Source: Adiantum capillus-veneris (Eukaryota > Streptophyta > Polypodiopsida > Polypodiales > Pteridaceae). Taken from it: a stretch of 64,000 bases of DNA. Of the stretch, positions 36,001 through 47,560 are shown in pieces (positions within the stretch are counted from its first letter, which is position 1; each line of letters starts with the position of its first letter). The translations under genes were made by a program, and so were the position numbers. The stretch spans positions 56,295,340 to 56,359,339 of the forward strand of contig CM043942.1 of assembly GCA_014529385.2 (NCBI GenBank). Reading direction: 5' to 3'. The notes beneath the pieces were generated by a model. The model was given only the letters and a program-made list of their open reading frames with translations. It ran no database searches and was not told where the DNA came from.

Positions 36001-37600
36001 GTGGACATCCATCATTCACTTGCTTCCCTCTCAACCTTTCTCCCTGACCTCTATATCTCCCAATCTTAGGGAATGTACATATAAAGCTTTATACTCACAA
36101 AAAAAAAAAAAGAGTAAGAGCAACTACCAAACGAGTATGCACATTAAAAGTCAAAACATTGACTCAGACCTACACATGTCACATCTGGTACAGTGAAACA
36201 GAAACCTATGCCATAAAACACCTTTGATCCTCATCACTTGAGTGATGGAGGGTAGGTAAGATTAGTACGATAGGAGTGTTTCTGTTTTAGAGTTGAGAGA
36301 TTAGCGAAGTTCTCTTTTCCCACTAATGTGCCTCCTGGAGGTATTCCTTTTGTTTCCTAGTGTGTACAGGAGCGTGTTGCTATTGATAGGAGTTGGACCT
36401 TCATGGAACCTTTCTCTCGTTCACACTTCAAATCAAGCACGACCATCAACACAAACAGGTGTTTTATGTCCATTAGCATTGCCCTTATCTTTTTGCATCC
36501 ATGTTTGTCTGCTTTGATTGTGATTGGTAGCATAATATTCAGCGCATTGGCTTAGTATCAAACATTTAATTCAATGTAATGTTTTGTCATAATCACTTGT
36601 CTAGGTTTAAAAATCAAGCAGTCCGACTAAGCTAGTTTGACCAAGCTAGGTATTAGAAATCTTCTCTTAATACCATGGGGAATGCCTTCCTAATAAGCAA
36701 TGGTTACTTAGGTTCTTAATCCGATTTAGGCAGCTTTGTATGAAATGTACTAGGGCTTTCTAGTGGGCTTAACCCTATTGACCTTTAGCTTAAGTATTAT
36801 AAAGGGAGTTTACTAATGTGATGAGCCTGGGGAGGGTAACAGTGTTATATGACCCCGCAAAGTTACAAAATTAAAATGCTGAAAATGAACAAATAAAAAA
36901 TCAAAGTGCCACAATGTAAAATTTTAAGCTGGAAGAGAAATCCCTGCTTAAATTGGTACTTCACTCACATGTATCGCCTATGGTACTAGAGCCCTAGAGG
37001 TTCCCAGTGTGGGTGCTTTTCCTTGAAAAGAAAAAAACCCAAGGCATACAAAATAAGCACACACATCATAATTGAATCAATGTGAAAAGACTTTGGGGGG
37101 TCAACGAAAAGGTAATCACTCAGGCGATGATTTCATGAGAAATTCCTTTTATCGTAGCTTAACTACAAAGTCTTCTAGGTATAGCCTCTAGTCAGCCCTC
37201 GAAAATGAATACTTGGCTCTCGCGATTAAACAACTTAATTGACCACTGAAAATTAAGAATCTTACCCATGGTATTAATATTCGATCTCTAGTGCCTTTCG
37301 ACCGTCAAATTAGCGACCCCAGACTTGTTTAATTTTTTACCTTTACATCTGTTTATGCATTTGATTACATTGCAATTTAATGTTCATTGCTGACAAATTG
37401 TTTGAAATTTTTTTTACCAATCAATGTGTCTACCTAAAACTGCATATGCTTTTTAACCACTTATGAGAATGCAATTATTGTGCCAATGTTGTTTGATTTT
37501 GCAGTGACTGAAGAAGGCTAAGGACATTCATCTCAAATTCTCTTCCACCTCGACGAACGAGCTTCAACTCAATAGCTTCCGAGGACGGAATCTACATCAG
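36001..37600 (+). other. M 3' non-coding region
   Basis: About 1.6 kb with no supported frame and no RT, RNase H or integrase text on either strand. Includes an A-rich run at 36102-36115 and a purine-rich AAAAGAAAAAAACCC near 37027-37040. Confidence 0.6.
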
Positions 37601-37612
37601 GAAGGGGGGGCA
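37601..37612 (+). other. Polypurine tract of M
   Basis: GAAGGGGGGGCA immediately before the 3' LTR TGTTAACCC. Confidence 0.85.
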
Positions 37613-38130
37613 TGTTAACCCTCACGGCTCACGGACACCCCATCACCTACGACGGATGCGTATTATGTATTTGGTAGAGTCAGGTACCGGGCTTGTCGGA
37701 CCAATAGGAAAAGGCTAAGAGTGATCGCCGATGAGAGGCTCACTCTAACTCGGACATTCAAGGGATTACTTGGCTAAGCATGGGCGCCCAAGTGTGAATG
37801 GGGTGAGCTCTTGCTCCATCTCCATCTCCATCTTATTCTTCTTCACCTCCTCGTGTGTGTGTGTGAGAGAGAGAGAGAGGGAGAGTGTGTGTGCGATCGA
37901 GCATTACGAAGGCACGGCGGCGGCAAGGCGGTTGAGCACGGTGTAGCGGCGTCTCCCTCTTCTTCGCGGCGAGGAATCCACCACGAAGGCGAGCGTAGAG
38001 CGGTGAGTGACACACCCTTTGCTCTCTTGAGCTTGCTAGTTTAGGCTTGTTGTGTGCTTGAAGCCATTTGTGGCTCGCACACGGTGTATTGGCAAGTCCC
38101 TTGCTTCGACAGTGCGGCAAGGAGCGCACA
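37613..38130 (+). repeat. 3' LTR of M
   Basis: TGTTAACCCTCACGG...GGAGCGCACA, 518 bp, pairing with 18138-18727 and followed by the target duplicate AGGTC. Confidence 0.9.
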
Positions 38131-38394
38131 AGGTCTACGGCTAGAAATAGCACGAAAAGACTCGAATTCACTCAATCCAACTAGGGAGTAAGCCTAAGAG
38201 TTGTTTGAACCAGTGGGTAAGCTCAAGGACACTTCGAGATAAAAATTTCAAGAATTTGACCAAAACTCAGATTATTTACTTTTTCTTAACTTTTTAGGCC
38301 AAACTAAGTTTTGACTTGATTCATAGGCTTAAAACACATCATAAAAGGATTGTCCTTGAGAAAATTTAAAAAAAGTGCTCATTTCAAGCCTCAA

Positions 38395-39281
38395 GTTAAT
38401 AATCGTGATTATTAACATTTTGCTCTAATTTGGCCAAGGCTCATATCATTGACTCATTGCATATGTACAAACAACTTTTGTAAAGGCCCAAGAGATTTGG
38501 ATCACTATACTGACAAAAAACTGGGTGAAAACTAATGTTTGTACCGACTTTTTGAATCTTGAGTGTGAATAGAGGAAAAATTTATCCAAACTTGTTGAAA
38601 ATTGATTCATAGGCTTATATTGATGTGATAAACATGCGTATATGCTCAGTTGACCAAAAACTTATAAAAATTTGACAAAAGTAAATAATTACGATTATTT
38701 ACAGCTGCCCTGTTTTTGAACTTTTTTGACCAAGTTGGCATACCACTAGCTTTATACCATGTTGTAATAAGTCCAAAAATCAAATTTGGTAAGATTTGGA
38801 TCATTGGGGTGAAAACTGTGGCAAAAGTTGCAAAGTTAGTCTCCGGAAAGATAATTGATGACTACTTGACCAAAAATTGTCCAAACTTGATGAAAATTGG
38901 CTAGTGACCTTAATATAAGGTGCTTAATAGATCTGTGTCAAAGTTGGGACAAAAATTTGCAAAAAAGTATCAAAAGTAAATAATCGTGATTATTTACATT
39001 TGCTTCAAAACTTGGTGATTTTGCAAATTTGAGTATACATAAAGGTCAAGTACATCAATTGGACCCCACAAATCAATTTAGGTGAAATTTGGACCACAAA
39101 AGTGAAACCTAAGTCAGATTCTCAAAATCAGAGTCTGCGGACACGGAATAGTGGGTAAACTTGATCAAATTTTGTCCAAACTTGTTGAAACTTGCCCAAG
39201 GGTTTTAACAAGTTGTATACTTGCCAAACCAATCCAGAAAGTGCAAAAAAGTGACAAAAGTAAATAATCACGATTATTTAC
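38395..39281. repeat. Four ATAATCGTGATTAT-type palindromes at about 290-bp spacing (A leader)
   Basis: 22-bp palindromes at 38395-38416, 38681-38702, 38976-38997 and 39260-39281; starts are 286, 295 and 284 bp apart. The arms are GTAAATAAT/ATTATTTAC (first copy GTTAATAAT/ATTATTAAC) around a CGTG, TACG or CACG centre. Nearly all are perfect inverted repeats although the DNA between them has diverged. Confidence 0.92.
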
Positions 39282-39451
39282 TTCTGCTATCCAGAGACTT
39301 CAAATTTGACTTTTGCGCTTATACAGTGTTAGACCAACATAAAATAAGGCCACTGGAAAATTTTGGGTTCAATTGGATCAAAATTGGTACAGATACACTC
39401 AGTTTACAGATTGCAGATTAAACCTTAGATTTTGCTAAGTTGAATCTGAAA

Positions 39452-39605
39452 GTCAAAATTTCGACTTCCATAGCACGAATTGAAGTGAAATACGGAGACC
39501 AATCACTATAGTTCTTAAGAGCTCTACTGTCAAAATTTCGACTTCCATAGCACGAATTGAAGTGAAATACGGAGACCAATCACTAGAGTTCTTAAGAGCT
39601 CTACT
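39452..39605 (+). repeat. 77-bp tandem duplication in the A leader
   Basis: Two near-identical copies of a 77-bp unit beginning GTCAAAATTTCGACTTCC. B (from 61946) and the fragment at 50537 have a single copy, so this duplication is private to A. Confidence 0.9.
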
Positions 39606-39763
39606 GTCCCTATAGAAAAATAGCTAATTTGATAAATTTTGTACAGGAATCAGGTTGCAGACGAGGAATCAGTGGCTTGACAGAAAGCTACAATTGAGTC
39701 AAGTGGAAATTGACGACAAGTGAATCCCACGTGAGTACTCTATGAAGGGCTTCATACGTCTAT

Positions 39764-42470
39764 ATGAACCTTAGATCCGGTCGTGTAATAGGAAATCAAG
39801 GCCTATTTGGGGGAAACACCAGTAGAGTATCCACTGAAGAAAGCGTGAATCAAGGTAATTCCTTGCACACAATTCCTGAAGAAGTCGCGGACACTTTTTT
39901 AGATTCAACATCCGAAATGTCTTCTTACTCGACTCACTCTGAAACCGGAACTACAATGTGCTATGAGCAAATACTCTCTTTTTACAAGACTAATCGTCAT
40001 GGAGCCTAGGTTTACTTGGATCCTAACGAAGAGTATGCTATTCGCATTGATGATCATGGTATTGAGTTCAAAGAAGAGGTTAGGGCAAACAAACAAGGAA
40101 AAATGTACATGGATCGAAAGGGAACTCAATATGTATAGGTTGGAAATCTTGATATGGTAGACAAATGGGGCTTAGAAGTGAACACTATAATGCCGGATAT
40201 GTCAGCAAAAGAAGAACCACCAACTTTGGAATTCAAGGGATACGATCAAGTAGACTTGAAGCCCTTGAAACGGCTTAGTACGGATAATCCTAGGATCGGA
40301 GTCTATTGTTGGGAAGATAGAAACATAAAAGATCTTTTGTGGACTTCTCATGCTAGACCAAGACAATTAATGGCCATGAAGATCATCTATATCTTCAAAA
40401 TGAAAGATAAGGGATCTGCGGATCTACCAACTTACTTGTTTAGGGATGGTTATAACAACAACTTTGTTATGATACTCCCGAAGAGGTAGAACAAACCAAA
40501 TACCATGGGTATTCCATAAGGATTGGATATTGGGTCAAGGACCAGAAACCACTCCAAGAGACGAACATCGTGAGAGATCATCTGAGGGTAATGTGAAGAA
40601 ACCAAAAACCACCTCATCACGTAGAAAAACGGGTGTCACTTAGGTTAGTCCAGGGCTACATGAGTCACTATTTCCGATAGATCGGTTTGAAGGACTCCGA
40701 ACAGGACCAACTCCTAGAAGACCTGGAGTTGAACCAAATAGACGTGTCAGACTAGCTGATTTCCAAAAATGGGCCAGAAAATACAGTGGATCGGGGCATC
40801 CATATGACCACTTAGCAAGCTTCAAGCAAGTGCTAAGAGCGGAGCGTATATTCAATTTCCATACTGAATTTGAAGGGTTTGGAATGACATTAGAAGGAGA
40901 AGCTTTGACATGGTTCCAAAACATACCACCAAGGTCAATCATGGATTTGAATACATTAGCTCAAGGATTTGTAGCTGCTTGTTCTAAAACAGGGATTAAA
41001 CATAATACGGTAGCTCAAATCTACAGCTTTAAACAGAAACATGGTGAGTCTATTAGGGATTGTACTACTCGAGTGAAACAATACATTGCTAGATGCCTAG
41101 AGATGTAGATACCTGCAGAGGAGCGACTTGTTTCATTGTTTCTGGAGGGACTGTTAAACAAAGAACTTCATGCTATACTCTATAGTAAAAAGCATACAAC
41201 TCTAGAGGCGTGTGTGTCTGATGCTATCAACCTAGGAGACAATTGTGCGATCTTTAATGGAGAGGATGTCCCTAAGGATAACCAAAGCGAGAAGACTGTA
41301 TCCACAAAACCAACACAAGTGGGAATGGCTGCTGTGGCACCACTCTCAACCATAGAAGATATGCTAAAAAGGATGAATGACATGATGAACAATATGCAAA
41401 AAGCACCTATGAGAGGACCAGAACAGAGGATATCCCCACAGGAACAACCAATTAGGCCACAAACATGGTGTGCAATCGAGGGGAAATGGACCAACCACGA
41501 GACCCACGAGTGCTACTTCAAACCAAAGTATGATGGGAATGTTCAGTACGTGTCCATGAGGCACAAGGACAACCCATGTACAGATATCAGCCTAATATGG
41601 CTCAAGTTCAAAGACCACCAATGCGTATGGAGAGACCTCCACCTATGTTGGGACAGCAACCTCCTTATCCAGAACATAATGCGGTGCTTGTAAAGTACAT
41701 GCACTCAAAAGGAGTCTTAGATTAACAAGCATTAGTGCCTGTTACATCCTATGCAAAGCCTTGTCCATCTACAGTAATGGTAGAGGGAGATTGGTATAGT
41801 CCACACCCACCACCAATGGAGGAAACCATGACTTATGCTCCACCAGAGCTCGTACCATTGTATTATGTAGCTAATCAAGGTGTCAGACCTCCTATGGGAA
41901 GACCCATGATGAGGCCCAGAACAGGAAGCTATCATAACTGTGGTGTTGATGACCATAGGAAGAACGAATGTCCAGAGATTGACAAAAACCTCAAACCAAT
42001 TGAAGCCTATTGCATACAATGTTGCAAAAAGGGAGGACACTTTCTGGAAGATTGTCCTAAGAATCCTTTGAATAAGGAAAAAAATGTAGTCAACATAGTC
42101 CAAGTAATGCCTAGTAGCTCATCAGAGAGCGAACCGATTGTTCCAATCAAGGTAATCACTAGAGCCCAAGCAAGGAAAAAGAAACGCAATTCCTCTGATG
42201 ACTCAGGGAACACGAAAGTTTCTTCTAAAAGAATCAAAAGGAGCAGAAGCAAAAGATATGAGATGAGAAAACAAAAACAACGGGTTGAAAACGAAGAGAA
42301 AGCAAAAATTCTAGCCCAAGACAAGTTGAAAGAAATTGGCAGTGAATTTAAAGAAACAACCATGAAATCTAGAGGATCCATTCTAGTTGATAAAAGTTCT
42401 GAGCCTATCAATGCCGCCTTCGAAGCCTACCAAGCAGGACTTAGAGCAGACCAAAACATGTAAAACAAAT
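39764..42470 (+). mobile_element. A gag region
   Basis: Starts MNLRSGRVIGNQGLFGG. A second block at 40154-40489 (KPLKRLSTDNPRIGVYCWED, LFRDGYNNNFVMIL) parallels the E1 MA-like block. Capsid core at about 40740-41690: FEGFGMTLEGEALTWFQNIP, GIKHNTVAQIYSFKQKHGES. Cysteine clusters at 41930-41975 (NCGVDDHRKNEC) and 42008-42055 (CIQCCKKGGHFLEDC). Basic Lys/Arg-rich text follows. Broken by several interruptions. B shares 90% or more of the early part. Confidence 0.8.
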
Positions 42471-43642
42471 GGAAAAACTATCCATCTCCAGACATGGAAG
42501 CAGCTAAGCTGGAAGCTTATCAAAATTTGATAAGAATCACGTAGGAAATGCTGGATAAAAAGAAACCCAAGCTTGAAAGTATTGCAAAACCAGAAGAGCT
42601 TGTGGTAGAAGAATCGAAAGCAAAATCCCATGTGGTGGTAGAACCCCACTTTGAAACAAATGAACCAGAGCTCATAGTGTCGGACAGTGAAGATTCCTTA
42701 GACGGAATTCCATTCATGGAGGAAGACTGGCCAGGACACTTATGGGAAAAGGTAAGGGAGATCAATGATGGGAGCCTAACTTTAAAGTCAGCTCCTATCG
42801 AGGAAGTCTGGTTAGATAACCTACCATCTGATATGAACATGGATTTACAGTCCTTGTATGGGGATTGCGGATCAGAGGCTTCAGGAATATCTAAACCTTT
42901 GACATTAAAAACATTACCTTCTTACTTGGGAGATAACGAAGATGAATCCATCATTTGCAAGACCACTCAAGTAAAAAGAGCAAAACAAACCCTAGAAGTG
43001 GACAACATTTACTCAATCATGTCTACACCTATCGAATGCACTCTTACTTTGGGAAAACTGTTGAAACTCATGCCATACTTATGGAATGAATTACAGAAAA
43101 TCCTAGAGAAGGTGGGTATAATGGGGTTAATCTCTAAGAATCTGGGACACATGAAAAATGAAACGGAGTACAAAGAGATACAATAAGTTCCTATGAACAA
43201 GGTTGGAGAATATTATGAAGGGGAAGAAGGAAACACTCTTCTCCTAGTGAAATATAATGAGATTGAAACCATGGAAATACTAGATAGTGGAGTGGGCATA
43301 GCCATATCCACTAAAGCAGTATGGGAATCCTTGGGATAACCAGCCATTAGACAAATGCGAATGAAATTGCAGTTGGCTGACGGACACATTGAAAGACCTC
43401 TAGGGCTACTAGAAAAAGTGATAGTTAACTCCTGTGGAATTGAATATCAACACACTTTTGCCATAGTAGACTTTGGGGAAAAACTCAACTATGAAATCAT
43501 ATTGGGAAGACCTTTCATGCGACAGGTACAGCTTATCCAAGATTGGGGAAACGACTATCTGTACTTAAAGCACGTGGTATCTATAACAAGGATCAATCTA
43601 AATGACCACACCTATAGAGATGTCTTGAAAACACCCATCTAA
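42471..43642 (+). mobile_element. A post-gag region and retropepsin
   Basis: Acidic text (EEDWPGHLWEKVREINDGS) parallels E1 (EENWPEELWEMVRKAQ). The protease is at about 43200-43560: ILDSGVGIAISTKAVWESLG-like text with D-S-G, LQLADGHIERPLGLLEKV, EYQHTFAIVDFG, EIILGRPFMRQV. Same domain order as E1. Confidence 0.78.
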
Positions 43643-44740
43643 GAGTTTGATTCAGTCTCTTCGGCTAAAACTAAACTTCCATCTTGGCTAAACAAAGACA
43701 CTCCTATTTGGATGTGCGGAGCTTCAAAAAATGGAAGCTTAAGACGAGAGGAATGTATCCTACAAAAGAGACTGTACAGACGAAGCCTACATCCTGAATC
43801 CTTTCCACAGCATTTATTGGAACCATTCGAGTGGACTCAAATCTTAGTGACAATGGATGTATGTGTGAATACATCTATGCCTACTCAATTTTGCAATGAG
43901 GATGGCTACGACATAATTCCCATCAAAATGATGTCAGGCCTTGACATTGAAAATAAGGATGAGGAAACAGAGGACTTGATGAAATCTCAACAAGTCTTTT
44001 CTAACCTCTATTACAATGCAACTGGTGAGTTGGATGAACACTCAGCTACCTCCGAAGATTCGGGATCTGTAAAAGAACATACGAGAGCTCAACTACTCTT
44101 AAGGGGAAGGGAGAAAAAGTTTTTTGACTTTCCAAAATAGAAATCAAGAAGACAAAAATGGTATAGAATAAAGAAGGACACTAAAATTGGGAAAGAATGA
44201 CCTATGCCATCATTCTCCAGTAAAACACAATTCCTGATGCAGATAGATGCTAAACATTGTGTCAAGGACAAAATAACTGGCAGATATCCTTCGAACGGAA
44301 ACTCAAAAATGTCTCAGACATCGAGAAAAACAAGGAAGGGTACTCAAGAAGAACATCAAGATAAAAAACCACTCATGACCAGAGTCGAGCGGAAAAGAAA
44401 TATCAAGAGTTGAAAAAAGCTCTAAAGGAGATATACACCACCGAAATGGAAACCACGAAAGACGATGGTAAGAAAGTAATGCATGTTCCATCCCATTACA
44501 AAATGTATACTCTCCAAGATCGGAAAATCATAATCGAACAACCTATTAGGAAACTACGGAAATAAGGCGAGTCTTACGAAGGACTTGAAAACGCTAAAAG
44601 GTTAGACTTGGCTGAACCAGGAGAAGAGCCTAGACCAGCCTACATTGCAAATGACCTAGCAGCAGAAGAAGAAAAGCTTTTGTTAAGTTTGCTAAAGGAA
44701 TATCGATGAGAAACCTCCAGACCAACCATAGATTCTCAAG
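43643..44740 (+). mobile_element. A protease-to-RT spacer
   Basis: Contains LEPFEWTQILVTMDVCVN and FCNEDGYDIIP (about 43820-43925) and MPSFSSKTQFLMQIDA (44204-44251), matching the E1 spacer. It ends with PAYIANDLAAEEEKLLLSLL, which resembles the entry just before RT. RT itself is not seen. Unassigned domain; see findings. Confidence 0.6.
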
Positions 44741-45240
44741 GGTTGTAAGAACTCATGTCAACACCAGTGAGATGCACGCCAATAGTGGCTGAGATGCTAA
44801 AAATCAAATTGCACATGTGAAAGATGTCAAGAAATATCTTGAGAAAATGGGAATAAAGAACCCACCTAAAACTCTAAACCGGGAAATGGAGGAGTGGAAC
44901 CAACCCAAAAAAGATGCAAATCCAGTTTCCATAAATAAAATTGGTGAATGAAGGCGAAAAAGGGAATACAACTCTGCCCATAAAGCACCAAGGAGTAAAA
45001 ACAATTCTGATCCTAGATAGTGTATTGGGGGTTGCCATTGCTACTAAATTGATTTGGTAGAAATGGGAAATCTTGCGCTTACAAGAACTCAGATGAAACT
45101 GCAACTAGCAAATGGATATATTGCAAAGCCAACTAGTATTCTAGAACAGATGGTAATGACTTCTTGTGGAATTGAGTATGAACATATATTTGCTATAGTA
45201 GGATTTGGTACTGATAATAACTATGATGCTATCCTATGAA
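44741..45240 (+). mobile_element. Second, diverged protease-like fragment
   Basis: Text returns to pre-protease and protease (GNTTLPIKHQGVKT, GVAIATKLIW, QMKLQLANGYIAKP, GIEYEHIFAIVGFG), closer to E1 in places than to the protease of A 1.5 kb upstream. It is a fragment of another family member, joined by recombination or insertion. Broken. Confidence 0.6.
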
Positions 45241-45313
45241 GGTTGTTCATGCGCTGTAAAATATGGTGCAGGACTAGGGCCCACATCTATCAAAGTCGAT
45301 GATGCAGAAGCGT

Positions 45314-45317
<4 letters not shown>

Positions 45318-45382
<65 letters not shown>
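45318..45382. repeat. (GA)n microsatellite
   Basis: About 65 bp of GA within an otherwise unrecognised 300-bp stretch (45241-45550) between the protease-like and integrase fragments. The flanking AT-rich DNA has a GATTTTATAGC TATA-like motif but no paired repeat. Confidence 0.95.
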
Positions 45383-45385
<3 letters not shown>

Positions 45386-45550
45386 CCTTGAACCAATCAA
45401 CCTTGGCAATGAATAAATGAATGTGTATACAATGGCGGCAAGGGGTTGATTTTATAGCAACCTCAATAAATTTCCCTTCCCACTCTTTGACAAATAAGTA
45501 AAATAAATACCTAATAGCCAAAATAAATAATCCATCTCTACGAGATATGG

Positions 45551-46510
45551 ACTACCTATCAAAATAGTGAGTGATAGGGGCACACACTTTTTAAACGATG
45601 TCATTGAAAACCTCCTTGACGAATTCATGGCAGTCCATCGTAAATCGGCACCTTATCATCCACAAGCTAACGGTAAAGCAGAGAGTATCAACCAAATCTT
45701 ATGCATAGTACTCACCAAAATCTTATGCACAATACTCACCAAAATCGTCAGTGACTCAAGAAATGATTGGGATCAAAATCTACACACAGTCTTATGGGCT
45801 TATAGAGTAGCTTTTAAAACTTCCGTCAGCACGACACCCTTTAACCTGGTATTCGGGATTAATGCGATCCTACCATTGGAATTTCTAATCAAAACCCTAA
45901 GAGTAGTGACACAATTAGGATGGATGGGCCATGAGCTATCAGAAAGACAAGACACCCTGGAACAATTAGGTGAAACCCGACTGAGAGCCATAGCTGGGAT
46001 ATATGCTCAAAAAAAACAAATAAAGGCTTTCCATGATCAACACGTGATCGGCAAGGAGTTCCAAAAAGAGGATTACGTTTTGATGTATACCCTCAAACAA
46101 CACTCCACAAAACTCAAAAAGCAAGGGATGGGGCCTTTTGTAATACATGACATATCACAAAATGGCGCCATCAAGCTTGCAACATTAGCAAGAGAGGAGA
46201 TGCCTAATTGGACGAGTGACTGCAGATTAAAGAAATATCTTCTTCCGCTGACAGCAGAGGAACTTGCAACAATACATGTAGTAGATCAGCGCAGAAGTCA
46301 AGCACATGACATTCAGGAACATGCACAGCAGGAAGCCAAAATCAGAATATTAAAGTTCAAGGAGCAAGTAAACTTTTTAGAGAAAAGCACAGCCGAACGA
46401 TTCTATTGAGACTACTCCGATAGCATCCATACAAACAACAGCTACATGGTTAGGAGGAATGGATCTACACATCAATTTACAACTTACAGAGCGAGCATGA
46501 GTGGACACTA
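45551..46510 (+). mobile_element. Integrase fragment, plus-strand copy
   Basis: Begins inside the integrase core at VSDRGTHF (second catalytic Asp), includes KSAPYHPQANGKAESINQIL with the catalytic Glu, GINAILPLEFLIKT, and a C-terminal QKEDYVLMYTLKQHSTKLKK then GPFVIHDISQNGAIKL. A short internal repeat of the KILCTILTK phrase is present. It is very like the minus-strand copy at 49180-50330. The upstream half of integrase is missing. Probably a remnant of A or a close relative. Confidence 0.8.
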
Positions 46511-47200
46511 GGGCCAGAGCTTTCCGGCCAGAGCTAGTGAACATTCTTCTTCGGAAAATGCCCATTCCAAGTTATTAGCTTCTGAGTGGGGAATTTCCTT
46601 TTTAACACTCTAGAGTAAGGTCCCTCTGGCTTCTTCCACTTCTTGGGACTGGTTCTCTGGCCGTCCAATGATTTGACTGAGATAGCTCAGCATCATCCCT
46701 GCCATTTCATCCTAGTTATGAACTGCTGTCCCTTTCTCATCATCGATCGAGCGGACGTGGCCCCGACTCTTCTTGATTTTTAGAGACCTAAAAACCTGAG
46801 CTTGATTGGAGGCTTCCGGTTGCAAATAAATCTCCCTAGAGAGAAGTCTAGCCTTTTTGATGTCTTCTAGCTGCTCATTAGTGAGGTTCGATTGGCTTCA
46901 AGCCATCGTTTGTGTTCGACCTCAGTAGCATTTAATATTGACCAAAAGACCATTTGTAGTCTGAAAGTAGCAAACCGAGAGGATTTGATGATCGTAAGAA
47001 CAATTTTTGTAATCGTTCTTTCAACACCAGTACTATTTTTGCATTCCCAAGCTAGTGAGCCACCCGTGCCTTGATTTTGGCAAAAAGGAACATGGATCGC
47101 AATCCATGCCATATGATGCATTTTTGGAAATCCAGTTATAGGAGTTTGTTCCTAGCCATTTGTGGGAGCTCTTGTACAATTTTCTCTGATTTAGGGTTTT
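46511..47200 (-). other. Coding-like remnant, not recognised
   Basis: On the minus strand, about 46520-46890 can be read as charged protein-like text (QLEDIKKARLLSREIYLQPE, IDDEKGTAVH), interrupted. No family motif. It could be captured host DNA or part of the P neighbourhood. Confidence 0.25.
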
Positions 47201-47201
47201 G

Positions 47202-47227
47202 GGAACATGGATCGTGATCCATGTTCC
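47202..47227. repeat. 26-bp perfect palindrome (arms GGAACATGGATC)
   Basis: GGAACATGGATC, a GT centre, then its exact complement. A near copy (GGAACATGGATCGCAATCCATG) lies about 115 bp upstream at 47087-47108. Confidence 0.9.
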
Positions 47228-47299
47228 ACCACCTTTTGCTGTTGTTTTTTTCCTACTGGTTCTGCTGCCAGCTATTTGGGGTCTACTGGTAAAATCTTT

Positions 47300-47512
47300 T
47301 GGTTTTTGATGGGTTTTGGACATCCCCATTGGCCCTGTTAGTTTATCAATTTTGTGACTTTGTACTGCTATGATATGTTGTTTTGGCCATGTTGATGCAG
47401 TATGGACATACACACATGCTCTTGCAAGTTAATGATCATATTTGTCAAATCTGGTGTAGTAAGATCCACCGAGGTGGTCACAAGGATAGAAAAAATACAA
47501 AAACTCTATGCT

Positions 47513-47560
<48 letters not shown>

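Larger units (their letters stand above)
18138..38130 (+). mobile_element. M: gag-protease-only LTR retrotransposon, split by N
   Basis: LTRs at 18138-18727 and 37613-38130, flanked by the perfect 5-bp target duplication AGGTC (18133-18137 and 38131-38135). Interior: tRNA-Asp-type primer site, leader, a long gag with zinc knuckles, a retropepsin, a basic tail, about 1.7 kb of non-coding 3' sequence and a polypurine tract. After removing N there is no RT, RNase H or integrase, so it is a large non-autonomous element that would depend on a relative. It is broken by a few interruptions plus N. LTRs differ at about 17-18 of 510 aligned bases by hand count, near 3.4%. Confidence 0.85.
38131..39763 (+). 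other. Leader of A, second part
   Basis: About 1.6 kb of AT-rich non-coding DNA made of diverged units of about 290 bp (recurrent TCCAAACTTGTTGAAA phrase). Carries four palindromes at regular spacing and a 77-bp duplication at 39452-39605. B has the homologous leader at 60613-62189. Confidence 0.8.
17451..44740 (+). mobile_element. A: Ty3/gypsy OTA element, split by M
   Basis: Pieces 17451-18137 and 38131-44740 are one element interrupted by M. In order: 3' portion of the 5' LTR, tRNA-Asp-type primer site, leader with periodic palindromes, gag starting MNLRSGRV, two CCHC knuckles, retropepsin and the conserved protease-to-RT spacer. The text stops resembling E1 pol near 44700, where RT should begin. 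B (50835-64000) is a close relative. It is broken, with roughly ten or more interruptions. Confidence 0.8.

Noticed and set aside
38395-39281. Regularly spaced palindromes as a CRISPR-like array
   Set aside because: The period is about 290 bp, the spacers are themselves related to each other, and the array lies in a retroelement leader in plant DNA.
45234-45521. Minus-strand frame with a Ser-Leu repeat
   Set aside because: Translation of the GA microsatellite; no other support.
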